Source: DUVY01 sp036562755
Lineage (GTDB): Bacteria > Bacillota > Clostridia > Christensenellales > DUVY01
Reading direction: 5' to 3'
Assembly: GCA_036562755.1 (NCBI GenBank)
Contig: DATCJN010000036.1
Location: 1 to 48,403 of the forward strand
DNA length: 48,403 nucleotides
A program made the translations under genes and the position numbers. Position 1 is the first letter of the stretch, and every line of letters begins with the position of its first letter. This document shows, piece by piece, positions 1 to 7,388 of this stretch. The notes under the pieces are model-generated. The model did no database searches. It was not told where the DNA came from and saw only the letters and a list, made by a program, of their open reading frames with translations.

Positions 1-430
1 GGTTACAGACAGCTTGTCATTTGAAATAAAGAGCAGGATAGAACTTGAAGTTATAAGCAGAATGTTTGAGGGCGTAACCCAAGTTACCGAGATCAAAAGA
101 GACGCTCAAACAGGTGCTGTCCTATATACCACTAACCTTGATAATTACGTATATGGCTATAAAGGCTATGATTACGAATACGGCGCTTGCAATATCTTTA
201 TCGCGTTTGCTCAAGACGGAAAGATAGAAAAAATAGACGGCGTTGTAACTAGCACCTATTATTTCCCTGTTTCAGTTTATTTAGCAAAATTTGAAGGTAA
301 AGATGCAACGATGTTAGCTAAACGCGAAGATGTAGGTATTGATGTTGTAAGCGGCGTGACATATACAAGCAACGCTGTATATGAGACTGTGGCAAAGATT
401 TGCCAATTCTACTTAGCAGGTGATCAATAA
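1..430 (+). CDS. rnfG: Rnf complex subunit G, C-terminal part (cut by window start)
   Basis: RnfG is a membrane-anchored flavoprotein of the Rnf ferredoxin:NAD+ oxidoreductase; it carries a covalently bound FMN. The frame is open from base 2, so the N-terminal anchor lies outside the window and the TTG at 14 is not a real start. The FMN-attachment signature SGVTYTS lies at 350-370, matching the family pattern SGxT-x-[ST], and the following helix NAVYETVAK is typical. The stop codon shares one base with the start of rnfE at 430, so the two are translationally coupled. Identity is supported by rnfE, rnfA and rnfB following in the canonical CDGEAB order. Confidence 0.9.
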   Translation, partial: VTDSLSFEIKSRIELEVISRMFEGVTQVTEIKRDAQTGAVLYTTNLDNYVYGYKGYDYEYGACNIFIAFAQDGKIEKIDGVVTSTYYFPVSVYLAKFEGKDATMLAKREDVGIDVVSGVTYTSNAVYETVAKICQFYLAGDQ

Positions 431-1086
431 TGAAAGCAAAAAATATAATCTTTGAAGGCATAGTAACCAATAACCCGATATTTGTTATGGTATTGGGAAT
501 GTGTCCTGTTCTGGGCGTAACAAACACGCTTAGCAACGCTTTGTGGCTGGGCGTGTCCACTTGCTTTGTTTTGATCTTGAGCAACCTAATAATATCTCTA
601 GTGGGCGGTATAATACCCAACAAAGTAAGAATCCCTTGCTATATAATCATAATCGCTACGCTATCTACGTTGATAGACTTGGCGCTTAGAAAGTTTTTGC
701 CCGGCGTTTATGACGAGATAGGACGCTTTATTCAAATAATAGTCGTAAACTGCATTATCTTAGCAAGAGCCGAAGCTTTTGCGTCCAAAAACAAACCTCA
801 TTGGGCTTTGTTGGACGGCGTCGGGGTAGGAGTAGGATTTTTAATCGGATTGTGTATTTTAGGGTTATTAAGAGAATTATTTGGCGCGGGCAAGATATGG
901 AATATCCAAATAATTCCTTTTTCCGGTATCCAAATCTTAAGCATTCCTGCCGGCGGCTTTATCTTGCTTGCAGTTTTGCTCGCGATTTTTAACGCTGTGA
1001 AAAATAAAATTGAAAAAGATCAAAAGATAAAAAAGGCTTTATTAAAAAAACAAGCACTGGAAAAAGCCCAAGGAGGTAAGGCATAA
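430..1086 (+). CDS. rnfE: Rnf complex membrane subunit E
   Basis: RnfE is one of the two homologous integral membrane subunits (with RnfA) that form the ion-translocating core of Rnf. At 218 residues it shows about six hydrophobic segments. Two family-conserved cysteines are visible: one in GMCPVLGV (about residue 24) and one in VVNCIILA (about residue 103). In this family they pair with the matching cysteines of RnfA to hold a membrane-embedded iron-sulfur cluster. The C-terminal tail (about residues 190-218) is very Lys-rich and cytoplasmic in character. It starts on the last base of the rnfG stop and its own stop shares one base with the rnfA start. Confidence 0.95.
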   Translation: MKAKNIIFEGIVTNNPIFVMVLGMCPVLGVTNTLSNALWLGVSTCFVLILSNLIISLVGGIIPNKVRIPCYIIIIATLSTLIDLALRKFLPGVYDEIGRFIQIIVVNCIILARAEAFASKNKPHWALLDGVGVGVGFLIGLCILGLLRELFGAGKIWNIQIIPFSGIQILSIPAGGFILLAVLLAIFNAVKNKIEKDQKIKKALLKKQALEKAQGGKA

Positions 1087-1679
1087 TGGATTTCTTGGTA
1101 ATGATTGTTTCCACATTTATAACCGCCGTATTTACCGAAAATATCGTATTTCATTATACATACGGCATGTGCCCCTTTTTGGGCGTAAGCCAAAAAAGCA
1201 AGACCGCGGTAGGAATGGGATTGACGGTAATTTTAGTCATTACAATATCGTCCATCTTGTCCTATCTTGTATATACCTATCTTTTGTTGCCTTTTGAGTT
1301 GGAATATTTGCAAATATTATTATTTATCTTGATTATAGCCGCTTTAGTGCAGTTAATGGAAATATTGCTAAAAAGATTTATTCCTGCGTTATATAAAGCT
1401 TTGGGAATTTACTTGCCTTTGGTTACCACTAACTGCGCGGTTTTGGGAACAGCAAACGCGGTTATAGCTAAAGAACTTGTTTTTATCGATACTATATTCT
1501 ATTCGTTGTTTATTGGCGTAGGATTTTTATTGGCTTTAGTATTGATGTCAGGAATAAGAGAACGCTCCGAAAAAGCGGACATTCCTAAAAGCTTTAAAGG
1601 CTTGCCCATTGCGCTTATCGCCGCTGGAATTATGGCTATGGCGTTTTCGGGTTTAAGCGGATTGAGCTTTTTTGGTTAA
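1086..1679 (+). CDS. rnfA: Rnf complex membrane subunit A
   Basis: RnfA is the inverted-topology partner of RnfE in the Rnf ion channel core. The 197-residue product has about six hydrophobic helices and the two expected cysteine motifs, GMCPFLGVS (about residues 29-37) and TTNCAVLG (about residues 115-122). The conserved NIVF stretch precedes the first motif. An AAGGAGG-like site (AGGAGGTAAGGC) at the end of rnfE serves this start. rnfB follows after a 34-base gap. Confidence 0.95.
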   Translation: MDFLVMIVSTFITAVFTENIVFHYTYGMCPFLGVSQKSKTAVGMGLTVILVITISSILSYLVYTYLLLPFELEYLQILLFILIIAALVQLMEILLKRFIPALYKALGIYLPLVTTNCAVLGTANAVIAKELVFIDTIFYSLFIGVGFLLALVLMSGIRERSEKADIPKSFKGLPIALIAAGIMAMAFSGLSGLSFFG

Positions 1680-1713
1680 TTAGGATAAATCTAAAAGAGG
1701 AATATAAAATACT

Positions 1714-2010
1714 ATGGATTTCTTTATGACATTTATTTTGCCAATACTAATCGTTATGGGCATAGCAGCCATACTGGGCTTTGTATTGGCGTTTTTGGGA
1801 GAAAAATTAGAAGTTAAACAAGACGAAAGGGTTTCCAAAGTAATAGAAAATCTTGCGGGAGTTAATTGCGGCAGTTGCGGTTATGCAAGCTGTGCGGCTT
1901 TTGCCGAAGCGTTAGTCTCAGGAAATACGACTTTGGATAAATGCAGGCCCACAAATTCGGATAAAAAAGCTATCATAAAAGAACTCTTAAGTCAGAAAAA
2001 AGACGCTTAA
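1714..2010 (+). CDS. rnfB: Short RnfB: membrane anchor plus first 4Fe-4S domain only
   Basis: RnfB normally has an N-terminal membrane helix, a 4Fe-4S domain and then two or more ferredoxin-type 4Fe-4S modules that receive electrons; typical lengths are roughly 190 to over 300 residues. This protein is only 98 residues. It has the hydrophobic N-terminus (residues 6-28) and the first cluster domain with Cys52, Cys55, Cys60 and Cys77 (C-x2-C-x4-C-x16-C), then a basic tail and a stop. No CxxCxxC ferredoxin motif is present, and none appears in the other two frames downstream before the terminator at 2018. An AAGAGG site lies about 13 bases before the ATG, somewhat far; an in-frame ATG at 1726 is an alternative. 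Either Rnf works here with a minimal RnfB or the missing clusters are supplied by another protein. Confidence 0.85.
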   Translation: MDFFMTFILPILIVMGIAAILGFVLAFLGEKLEVKQDERVSKVIENLAGVNCGSCGYASCAAFAEALVSGNTTLDKCRPTNSDKKAIIKELLSQKKDA

Positions 2011-2017
2011 TAAATTT

Positions 2018-2080
2018 AAATATAACCGCAATATAATTAAGCAACCGTATATAAATTTATATGCGGTTATATTTTTGCGG
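2018..2080 (+). terminator. Terminator of the rnf operon
   Basis: A 13-base stem pairs 2018-2030 with 2062-2074 and is followed by a short T run. The 31-base loop contains a second near-palindrome (about 2044-2067) that would compete with the outer stem for the same CGGTT bases. It lies directly after rnfB, which argues that the short rnfB really is the operon end. Confidence 0.7.
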
Positions 2081-2174
2081 TTTTACGTTTAAAATTAAAA
2101 TAATATTAGTATTTTTTGAACGCTATAGAGTATTTTTATACAATATTTAGATTGAATTTTGTTAAATTTGGCTC

Positions 2175-2203
2175 TTTTCAAGGGCTGAATGCTATGATAT
2201 AAT
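2175..2203 (+). promoter_or_regulatory. Promoter of the Ppx/GppA-HD gene
   Basis: TTTTCA at 2175-2180, a 17-base spacer, and an extended -10 box (TGATATAAT, with TATAAT at 2198-2203). The predicted leader is about 45 bases and includes the GGAAGAGG ribosome site. Confidence 0.65.
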
Positions 2204-2255
2204 ACAAAAAGTGATTAAAGTATAGTTTTTAGCTAAGAAGGAAGAGGATACGATT

Positions 2256-3770
2256 TTGGAAAAGATAGCGGTCATTGATTTAGGTTCAAACTCAGTAAGA
2301 ATGGTGCTTGCTAATATACTAGAAGGCGGATATTTCGTAGTTTTTGACGATATTAAAGAAACGGTTAGACTAGGCGAAGGCATGGAAAAGGACGGATTCT
2401 TAAAGTCGTCCAAAATCGCGCAGGCAATAATAACATTGAAAATGTTTAGAAAATTATGCGACGCTTACCAAGTAGATAAGATTATTGCAGTCGCTACCAA
2501 TGCCGTAAGACGCGCAAAAAACCAAAAGAGCTTTTTAGACGAAGTTTATGCCATGTGCGGCTTTAAGATAAATGTCCTTACCGAAGAAGAGGAAGCTAGA
2601 CTGATTTATCAAGGTGTTATTAATTCTTTGGATATTCCCAAAGGTCTTATTATGGACATTTCGGGAAGCTCCACCCAATTAATTCATTACAATAGACGCA
2701 ACATTCTCAATACTGTCAATATACCGTTCGGCTCGATTACTTTAACTAACTTGTTCTATGACGAAACTCTACCGCCTGAAAAGCAAGCCGAAAAGATTGA
2801 ATTATTTATAACGGAACAGCTCTCAAGAATAGATTGGCTAAAACAACTTGAGCCCGAAGTCCAATTAATAGGCGTAGGCGGCGCGTTTAGAAACTTAGGC
2901 AAGATAAGCCGCACGCTCAGAAGATATTCGCTGGACAATGCCCATAATTATGTAATGCAAAGAGAGCATTTTATTGACATCTATGACATGATAAAAGTGC
3001 TTGACTATGAAAAGCGAATGAAGATTAAGGGCATGTCAAGCGGCAGAGCGGATATTTTTATCAGCGCTTTAGCTTGCATAAAAGGCCTTTTAAATGTAAT
3101 ACCCAATACCCAGCTTACGATAAGCGCGAGCGGTTTAAGAGAAGGCATTCTGTATAATTATGCCGTTCCTTCTACCGCAGAAAAACCCATTACAGATATA
3201 TTAGGTCATAGTATCAATACTATAATGAAATACTTTGACGAAAACTCCGCGCATGCCGAGCAAGTTTATAACTTATCTATGCAGTTGTTTAAGCAATTAA
3301 GAGTGCTTCATAAACTGCCCAGACAATATATCAAAATTTTAAAAGTCGCGGCGCTGTTGCACGACTGCGGCTCCAGAATAAAATACTATGACCATCATAA
3401 GCACTCGTTCTATATAATTCTTAATTCTCACCTAAACGGGCTTACCCAAAGAGAATTACTGCTGGCGGCGTTTGTGGCAAGCGCGCACAGAAGGGAAGGC
3501 TTAAGCCTTGGCGAATGGAATAGATATAAAGATATTCTAAAAGACGAGGACTTGCCCGCAGTAAGAAAGTTAGGCGTCATTTTGAGAATTGCCGAAAGCT
3601 TGGATAGATCTATGAGCGGCGTCGTTAAGACTTTGTCTTGCGATGTGCTGGGGGATTCGGTAATTATGAAAACCGAAGCGGACGGCGACTGTTCTTTGGA
3701 AATAAAAAACGCCTTAGCTGCGTCCGGAGAGTTTTATAAAGCTTTCCATAAGAATCTTGAAATACTTTAA
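2256..3770 (+). CDS. ppx: Ppx/GppA-type phosphatase with C-terminal HD domain
   Basis: Exopolyphosphatase/guanosine pentaphosphate phosphatase family enzyme, degrading inorganic polyphosphate and/or (p)ppGpp-type nucleotides. The 504 residues split into an actin-fold Ppx/GppA region (residues 1 to about 300; phosphate-1 motif DLGSNSVRM near residues 7-15, phosphate-2 motif DISGSSTQ near 133-140) and an HD-type region (about 315-504, with HDCG near 368 and a second His cluster DHHKHS just after). The start is TTG at 2256, chosen because a strong GGAAGAGG site lies 8 bases upstream and the first strand follows at once. It is monocistronic, between the rnf terminator and its own terminator. Which of the two substrates is used cannot be read from sequence. 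Confidence 0.88.
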   Translation: MEKIAVIDLGSNSVRMVLANILEGGYFVVFDDIKETVRLGEGMEKDGFLKSSKIAQAIITLKMFRKLCDAYQVDKIIAVATNAVRRAKNQKSFLDEVYAMCGFKINVLTEEEEARLIYQGVINSLDIPKGLIMDISGSSTQLIHYNRRNILNTVNIPFGSITLTNLFYDETLPPEKQAEKIELFITEQLSRIDWLKQLEPEVQLIGVGGAFRNLGKISRTLRRYSLDNAHNYVMQREHFIDIYDMIKVLDYEKRMKIKGMSSGRADIFISALACIKGLLNVIPNTQLTISASGLREGILYNYAVPSTAEKPITDILGHSINTIMKYFDENSAHAEQVYNLSMQLFKQLRVLHKLPRQYIKILKVAALLHDCGSRIKYYDHHKHSFYIILNSHLNGLTQRELLLAAFVASAHRREGLSLGEWNRYKDILKDEDLPAVRKLGVILRIAESLDRSMSGVVKTLSCDVLGDSVIMKTEADGDCSLEIKNALAASGEFYKAFHKNLEIL

Positions 3771-3777
3771 TGATATA

Positions 3778-3812
3778 AAAAAAACGCGCCTGTTAGACAA
3801 GGCGCGTTTTTT
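3778..3812 (+). terminator. Terminator after the Ppx/GppA-HD gene
   Basis: GC-rich stem CGCGCC / GGCGCG (3785-3790 with 3801-3806), with a shorter inner stem, flanked by A and T runs. It can act in both directions, so it would also end transcription of the decayed minus-strand ORF at 3818-3983. Confidence 0.85.
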
Positions 3813-3817
3813 ATATA

Positions 3818-3983
3818 TTAACGAATAAAATTCAAGTTATTTTGCTGCTGTTGCATTTGTCTAGCTAGTTCCATCCCCGCCAGAACGCCTATAACAATCG
3901 CTAAGATTGCTAATACAATTCAATTAATCCAAAAGCAAATCCTATTATTCAATTTGACTTTGACATTTGACACGCGTTTTCAT
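3818..3983 (-). pseudogene. Decayed small membrane-protein ORF
   Basis: On the minus strand a good ribosome site (AAAGGAG) precedes an ATG at 3983, but the frame closes after 12 codons. Shifting the frame by one base near 3974 and passing one TGA (about 3927-3929) gives a continuous reading of a small protein: a short basic start, a hydrophobic run (IVLAILAIVIGVLAG), then a Gln-rich tail (MQQQQNN) ending in TAA at 3818. The intact signals at both ends (ribosome site, terminator) with two lesions between them suggest a recently broken gene of about 54 residues, or sequencing errors. The stretch 3771-4086 holds nothing else but the terminator and the promoter zone of the next gene. Confidence 0.45.
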
Positions 3984-4014
3984 GTTTTCTCCTTTTTTTA
4001 ACACAATCATTTAG

Positions 4015-4037
4015 GTCATTTCATAAAATGTAATGAC
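4015..4037. repeat. Inverted repeat upstream of the 188-residue gene
   Basis: GTCATT (4015-4020) and AATGAC (4032-4037) face each other across 11 bases, with a nested CATTT/AAATG pair. It sits between the start of the decayed minus-strand ORF and the plus-strand gene at 4087, where an operator for either would be expected. Short and AT-rich, so possibly chance. Confidence 0.3.
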
Positions 4038-4086
4038 ATATTTTCAGCCCTAGTTTACTTATTTCAACAAATGGAGGATTAAGATT

Positions 4087-4653
4087 ATGAAGCCGATATT
4101 ATCTTGTAAGGGGCTGAAGAACCGCCAAGTATTGTTATCTAATACTATTAGGCGGCTATGGATAGAGCACGTATTATGGACTAGGTTTTTCATAATAAGC
4201 GATGTTTTTAATTTGCCTGATTTACAATTTGTGACTCAAAGGCTGTTGCAAAATCCGGTTGACTTTGCTAATGTGTTTAGAAAATATTATGGAGAGCAAA
4301 CGGCCGAACAATTCCAACAGCTTTTAACCGACCACCTTTTGATAGCCGCAGATTTAGTCAATGCGCTGATTGCCGGCGACCAGACTCAAATACAAGAACA
4401 GCGCAATAGATGGTATGCTAACGCTGAAGATATTGCATATTTTCTTGCAGGAATAAATAGCTGCTATTGGGATGTGTTCGTTTGGAGAAACCTGCTTTTT
4501 GAACATCTTGCGTTAACGGAAGAAGAGGCTATTTTAGTCATAAACGGTCAATATGAGCAAAGCATAGTTATATACGATCGCATCCAAGCGGAAGCCTTAG
4601 AGATGGCAGATTATATGACCTGCGGCATAATCAAACAATTTAATATAATGTAA
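4087..4653 (+). CDS. Conserved Firmicutes protein of unknown function, 188 residues
   Basis: I cannot name a function. The protein is all-helical in character and aromatic-rich, with no signal peptide and no clear membrane helix. Its pattern (LWIEHVLWTR near residue 24, NLPDLQFVTQRLLQNP near 45, a central LLTDHLLIAADL and a C-terminal MADYMTCGIIKQF) resembles a family I recall in Bacilli and Clostridia as short uncharacterised proteins with WEQHVxWTR and DHLxIA motifs, sometimes mislabelled as acetylglutamate kinase; no kinase motif is present here. The conserved His, Asp and Glu positions in helices (EHV, TDHL, EHLAL) could suggest a metal-binding four-helix bundle, which is inference. Start ATG at 4087 has a perfect GGAGG 8 bases upstream. 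It is monocistronic and convergent with gdhA. Confidence 0.7.
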   Translation: MKPILSCKGLKNRQVLLSNTIRRLWIEHVLWTRFFIISDVFNLPDLQFVTQRLLQNPVDFANVFRKYYGEQTAEQFQQLLTDHLLIAADLVNALIAGDQTQIQEQRNRWYANAEDIAYFLAGINSCYWDVFVWRNLLFEHLALTEEEAILVINGQYEQSIVIYDRIQAEALEMADYMTCGIIKQFNIM

Positions 4654-4654
4654 A

Positions 4655-4681
4655 AAAGACCGCGCTTTTCGCGCGGTCTTA
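4655..4681. terminator. Bidirectional terminator between the unknown gene and gdhA
   Basis: Ten-base stem AAGACCGCGC / GCGCGGTCTT with a TTTT-C loop, preceded by an A run. It lies just after the plus-strand stop and 21 bases before the gdhA stop, so it can serve both genes. Confidence 0.85.
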
Positions 4682-4701
4682 ATTGATTAAATTGTTTATG
4701 A

Positions 4702-6051
4702 TTAAAATACGCCCTGTTCAAGCATTGCCTGCGCGACTTTCTTAAAGCCCGCTAAGTTAGCTCCGGCTACTAAGTCGTATCCTAAGCCGAATTCTTCCGC
4801 AGTCTCAACCGATATCTTATAGATGTTTTGCATAATTCTTTGAAGCTGAGAGTCGACTTCTTCCTCAGTCCAGACCAGCTTTTGCGCGTTTTGAGACATT
4901 TCCATAGCGGAAACGCCTACGCCGCCCGCGTTAGCCGCCTTAGAAGGCGCGACTATTACATTGTGCTCTTTTAGGTATTGCAAAGCTTCGTTTGTAGTAG
5001 GCATGTTGGAAACCTCGATATAATACCTAGCGCCCGAATCGACTATTCTCTTGGCCCATTCCAAATCCACTTCGTTTTGGGTAGCGGCTGGCATATAAAT
5101 GTCAACCTTTTCGCCCCAAGGTCTGGAATTAGGAACGAATTTTACTTTAAATTTATCAGCATAATCTTTGATACTGCCTTTTGCGCGCATCTCTAATAGA
5201 TAATCTACCTTTTCTTCGCTTGTAGAAATGCCGTCGGGGTCATAGACATAGCCCTGGCTGCCCGATATAGTAACCACTTTAGCGCCCATGTGCATAGCCT
5301 TTTTGCAAATACCCCATGCTACGTTGCCATAGCCCGAAACGGCTATAGTTTTGCCTTTTATATCTTCTCCGTGCGCTTTTAATACCTCATTTAGATAATA
5401 CATAGCGCCGTAACCGGTAGCTTCGGGACGAATCAATGATCCGCCGTAAGTTAAGCCTTTGCCGGTCAAAACGCCGTTTTCCCAAACGCCTTTTATTCTT
5501 CTATATTGACCAAACATATAGCCGATTTCGCGTCCGCCTACGCCTATATCGCCTGCGGGAACGTCGATTTCGGGGCCGATATGCCTATATAATGCTGTCA
5601 TGAAAGCTTGGCAAAAACGCATAATCTCGGCGTCCGATCTTCCAATAGGGTTAAAGTCAGCTCCGCCCTTGCCGCCGCCAATAGGCAATCCTGTCAACGC
5701 GTTTTTAAAGGTTTGCTCAAACGCCAAAAACTTAATAATTCCGGGATAAACATCTGCGCGAAATCTTATACCGCCCTTATAAGGTCCTAAAGCGCCGTTA
5801 AATTGGCAACGATAACCGTTGTTGGTGTGGTATTTGCCGTTATCGTCCATCCAAACAACCCTAAAGGAAATCATTCTTTCGGGCGTTACCATTCTGTTTA
5901 GCAAATCGGCTTCTTCATATTCGGGATGCTTGTCCACAAGGGGAGATACAGAAGTTAAAACTTCTTCTACGGTTTGCACAAATTCGGGTTCGCTCTTGTA
6001 TTTTGCTTTTACATTCTCAATAACGCTTTTTACATAGGCATTCATAGCCAA
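4702..6051 (-). CDS. gdhA: NADP-type glutamate dehydrogenase
   Basis: Cytoplasmic hexameric enzyme making glutamate from 2-oxoglutarate and ammonium with NAD(P)H. The length (449 residues) is that of the short hexameric bacterial class. Visible motifs: the substrate-site stretch GGGKGGADF with the catalytic Lys (about residues 124-132), PAGDIGVGGREIG with the catalytic Asp, and the dinucleotide fold start GYGNVAWG (about 240-247). The C-terminus has the expected NAGGVGVSA and GANLAGF stretches. Start ATG at 6051 has AAAGGAG 8 bases upstream. It is transcribed alone from the promoter at 6097-6125. Cofactor preference (NADP versus NAD) is by family resemblance only. Confidence 0.96.
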   Translation of the reverse strand: MAMNAYVKSVIENVKAKYKSEPEFVQTVEEVLTSVSPLVDKHPEYEEADLLNRMVTPERMISFRVVWMDDNGKYHTNNGYRCQFNGALGPYKGGIRFRADVYPGIIKFLAFEQTFKNALTGLPIGGGKGGADFNPIGRSDAEIMRFCQAFMTALYRHIGPEIDVPAGDIGVGGREIGYMFGQYRRIKGVWENGVLTGKGLTYGGSLIRPEATGYGAMYYLNEVLKAHGEDIKGKTIAVSGYGNVAWGICKKAMHMGAKVVTISGSQGYVYDPDGISTSEEKVDYLLEMRAKGSIKDYADKFKVKFVPNSRPWGEKVDIYMPAATQNEVDLEWAKRIVDSGARYYIEVSNMPTTNEALQYLKEHNVIVAPSKAANAGGVGVSAMEMSQNAQKLVWTEEEVDSQLQRIMQNIYKISVETAEEFGLGYDLVAGANLAGFKKVAQAMLEQGVF

Positions 6052-6096
6052 ACTCCTTTTTAAAAAAAATGTCGAAATTGCTCAATACAACTTTTG

Positions 6097-6125
6097 ATTT
6101 TAGCACATTAGATTATATATAGCAA
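6097..6125 (-). promoter_or_regulatory. gdhA promoter
   Basis: On the minus strand: TTGCTA (6125-6120), a 17-base spacer, and TAAAAT (6102-6097), giving a leader of about 40 bases to the gdhA start. The -35 variant TTGCTA/T recurs at lepA and surE. Confidence 0.7.
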
Positions 6126-6173
6126 AAAAATAGTTCATAAAAATAAATTATAATTAAAATTAATTCTCTTTAT

Positions 6174-6206
6174 AATAAAAAAGCGGACATCAAAAAATGT
6201 CCGCTA
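6174..6206 (-). terminator. Terminator of the 49-residue membrane protein gene
   Basis: Eight-base perfect stem AGCGGACA / TGTCCGCT (6182-6189 with 6198-6205) followed on the minus strand by a run of T. It separates the small gene from the gdhA promoter. Confidence 0.85.
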
Positions 6207-6246
6207 ATATGAAAGGGGGGAGAGAGAATTATATATTAATTCCTTT

Positions 6247-6396
6247 TTAGGTCATCGAAGAGTTTAGTTGATTTATTTTTTCTTTTATTTTTTGCTTGCC
6301 TTTTGAAACCATTTCAGATACGGGAGAATTGCCTTCTACCAACGCAGCGCCTATTACGGCTCCCAAGGCCAAACCTATTATCAATGATGTGCGCAT
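6247..6396 (-). CDS. Small single-pass membrane protein, 49 residues
   Basis: Unnamed small protein. The start ATG at 6396 has a perfect AAGGAGG ribosome site 7 bases upstream, and the gene is closed by a strong terminator at 6174-6206, so it is a complete transcription unit. Residues 5-20 are a hydrophobic helix with a glycine-zipper spacing (G8, G12, G16: IIGLALGAVIGAALV). The rest is a short soluble tail rich in Lys (KGKQKIKEKINQ). The layout, a short N-terminal Gly-zipper helix and a basic amphipathic tail, is reminiscent of YtxH-like stress proteins and other small envelope proteins, but at this length no family assignment is safe. It is divergent from ruvX. Confidence 0.75.
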   Translation of the reverse strand: MRTSLIIGLALGAVIGAALVEGNSPVSEMVSKGKQKIKEKINQLNSSMT

Positions 6397-6513
6397 TAAG
6401 AATTCCTCCTTTTTTATTTGCTGATTCTAGTATAAGTATTTACAAAAGAATTATTTATTACATATTTTGCTAAATAAATTAATTTAAAATAAAGTTAAAT
6501 ATTCATATATTAG

Positions 6514-6527
6514 ATAATAGCTATTAT
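6514..6527. repeat. Perfect 14-base palindrome upstream of ruvX
   Basis: ATAATAGCTATTAT reads the same on both strands and lies 38 bases before the ruvX start, within the likely promoter zone shared with the divergent small gene. It could be an operator, but the AT-only arms make chance plausible. Confidence 0.35.
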
Positions 6528-6564
6528 ATATCATTTATGATAGACTTAAGAAAAGAGGTATTCA

Positions 6565-6981
6565 ATGCGCGTTCTAGGAATAGACTACGGCGACAAGAGA
6601 ATTGGACTCGCGTTAAGCGATCAATTAAAGATATTGGCAAGTCCTTTGGAAGTGTATATTCGAAAGTCTTTGCAACAGGATTTAGAGTATATCAAAAAAT
6701 TAATCCAATCCAACCAAGTTGATACGGTCGTAATAGGTTTGCCTCTAAATATGGACGGCACGCTTGGCGATCGCGCCTTAAAAACGCAGGAATTTGGCGA
6801 ACAATTAAAGAGCATAATCGATATACCTATCGTTTATATCGATGAAAGATGGACTTCAAAAGAATCCGAACGCATCTTAATAGAAAGTAATATTCGGCGT
6901 GAAAAACGAAAAGTTTTAGTAGACAAGGTAGCGGCACAAAATATTTTGCAACGCTATTTGGATATGCCCAAAAACAAATAA
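6565..6981 (+). CDS. ruvX: Putative Holliday junction resolvase / pre-16S rRNA nuclease (YqgF family)
   Basis: RNase H-fold nuclease of the YqgF/RuvX family, essential in many bacteria and implicated in 16S rRNA 5' end maturation; the resolvase name is historical. The 138-residue length is standard. Motifs: GIDYGDKRIGLALSD (residues 5-19, first catalytic Asp at 7), YIDERWTSKES (about residues 91-101) and the C-terminal DKVAAQNIL with the last catalytic Asp (about 121). Start ATG at 6565 follows AGAGGT by 6 bases. The next gene, a DUF1292 protein, is the usual neighbour in Firmicutes (yrrK-yrzB in Bacillus), which supports the call. Confidence 0.93.
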   Translation: MRVLGIDYGDKRIGLALSDQLKILASPLEVYIRKSLQQDLEYIKKLIQSNQVDTVVIGLPLNMDGTLGDRALKTQEFGEQLKSIIDIPIVYIDERWTSKESERILIESNIRREKRKVLVDKVAAQNILQRYLDMPKNK

Positions 6982-7027
6982 AAAACAGTTATTATAATAA
7001 TACTAAATTAAAAAAGGAGATTTTTTT

Positions 7028-7384
7028 ATGTCAAACAAAAAAGAAAACGACTTCATCGTGGATTTGATGCCCGAAGATAACGCCGAAATTATTACTTTGT
7101 ATGACGAAGAAGAAAACGAGGTTCCGTTTTATCAAATAGCTTGCGTCGAACATAATAATGAATTTTACGCTATGCTTCAGCCCGCTACCGAGGTGGAAGG
7201 AATAGGAGAAGACGAAGTAATAGTATTAAAGATGTTAGAAGCTAAGGACGACGAGGACGATATATTCGAGCCCGTTACAGACGAAAAGCTTTTAGATGAA
7301 ATCTATCAAGCTTACATAAAAGCGGTAGAAGAAGAATACGCCGACGATTATGACGATGAGGACGAAGAAGAGGACGAAGAATAA
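7028..7384 (+). CDS. DUF1292 family acidic protein (YrzB-like)
   Basis: Small soluble protein of unknown function, conserved in Firmicutes next to the yqgF/ruvX gene. The 118 residues comprise a DUF1292 core (residues about 10-100, with ITLYDEEENEVPFYQIA and EFYAMLQP) and a very acidic tail of Asp/Glu (about residues 103-118). Start ATG at 7028 has AAGGAG 8 bases upstream. It probably shares a transcript with ruvX (46-base gap) and is closed by the terminator at 7389. Confidence 0.88.
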   Translation: MSNKKENDFIVDLMPEDNAEIITLYDEEENEVPFYQIACVEHNNEFYAMLQPATEVEGIGEDEVIVLKMLEAKDDEDDIFEPVTDEKLLDEIYQAYIKAVEEEYADDYDDEDEEEDEE

Positions 7385-7388
7385 AAAA

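Noticed and set aside
2008..2110. Possible frameshift hiding the rest of rnfB (A6 run near 1996-2001)
   Set aside because: The other frames after the A run give no cysteine motif and close soon, and a terminator begins at 2018.
3927..3929. TGA in the small minus-strand ORF as a recoded Trp or selenocysteine codon
   Set aside because: TGA is a normal stop in many genes here (for example in ATGA overlaps), no selenocysteine-type element is visible, and a separate frameshift is also needed, so decay is simpler.
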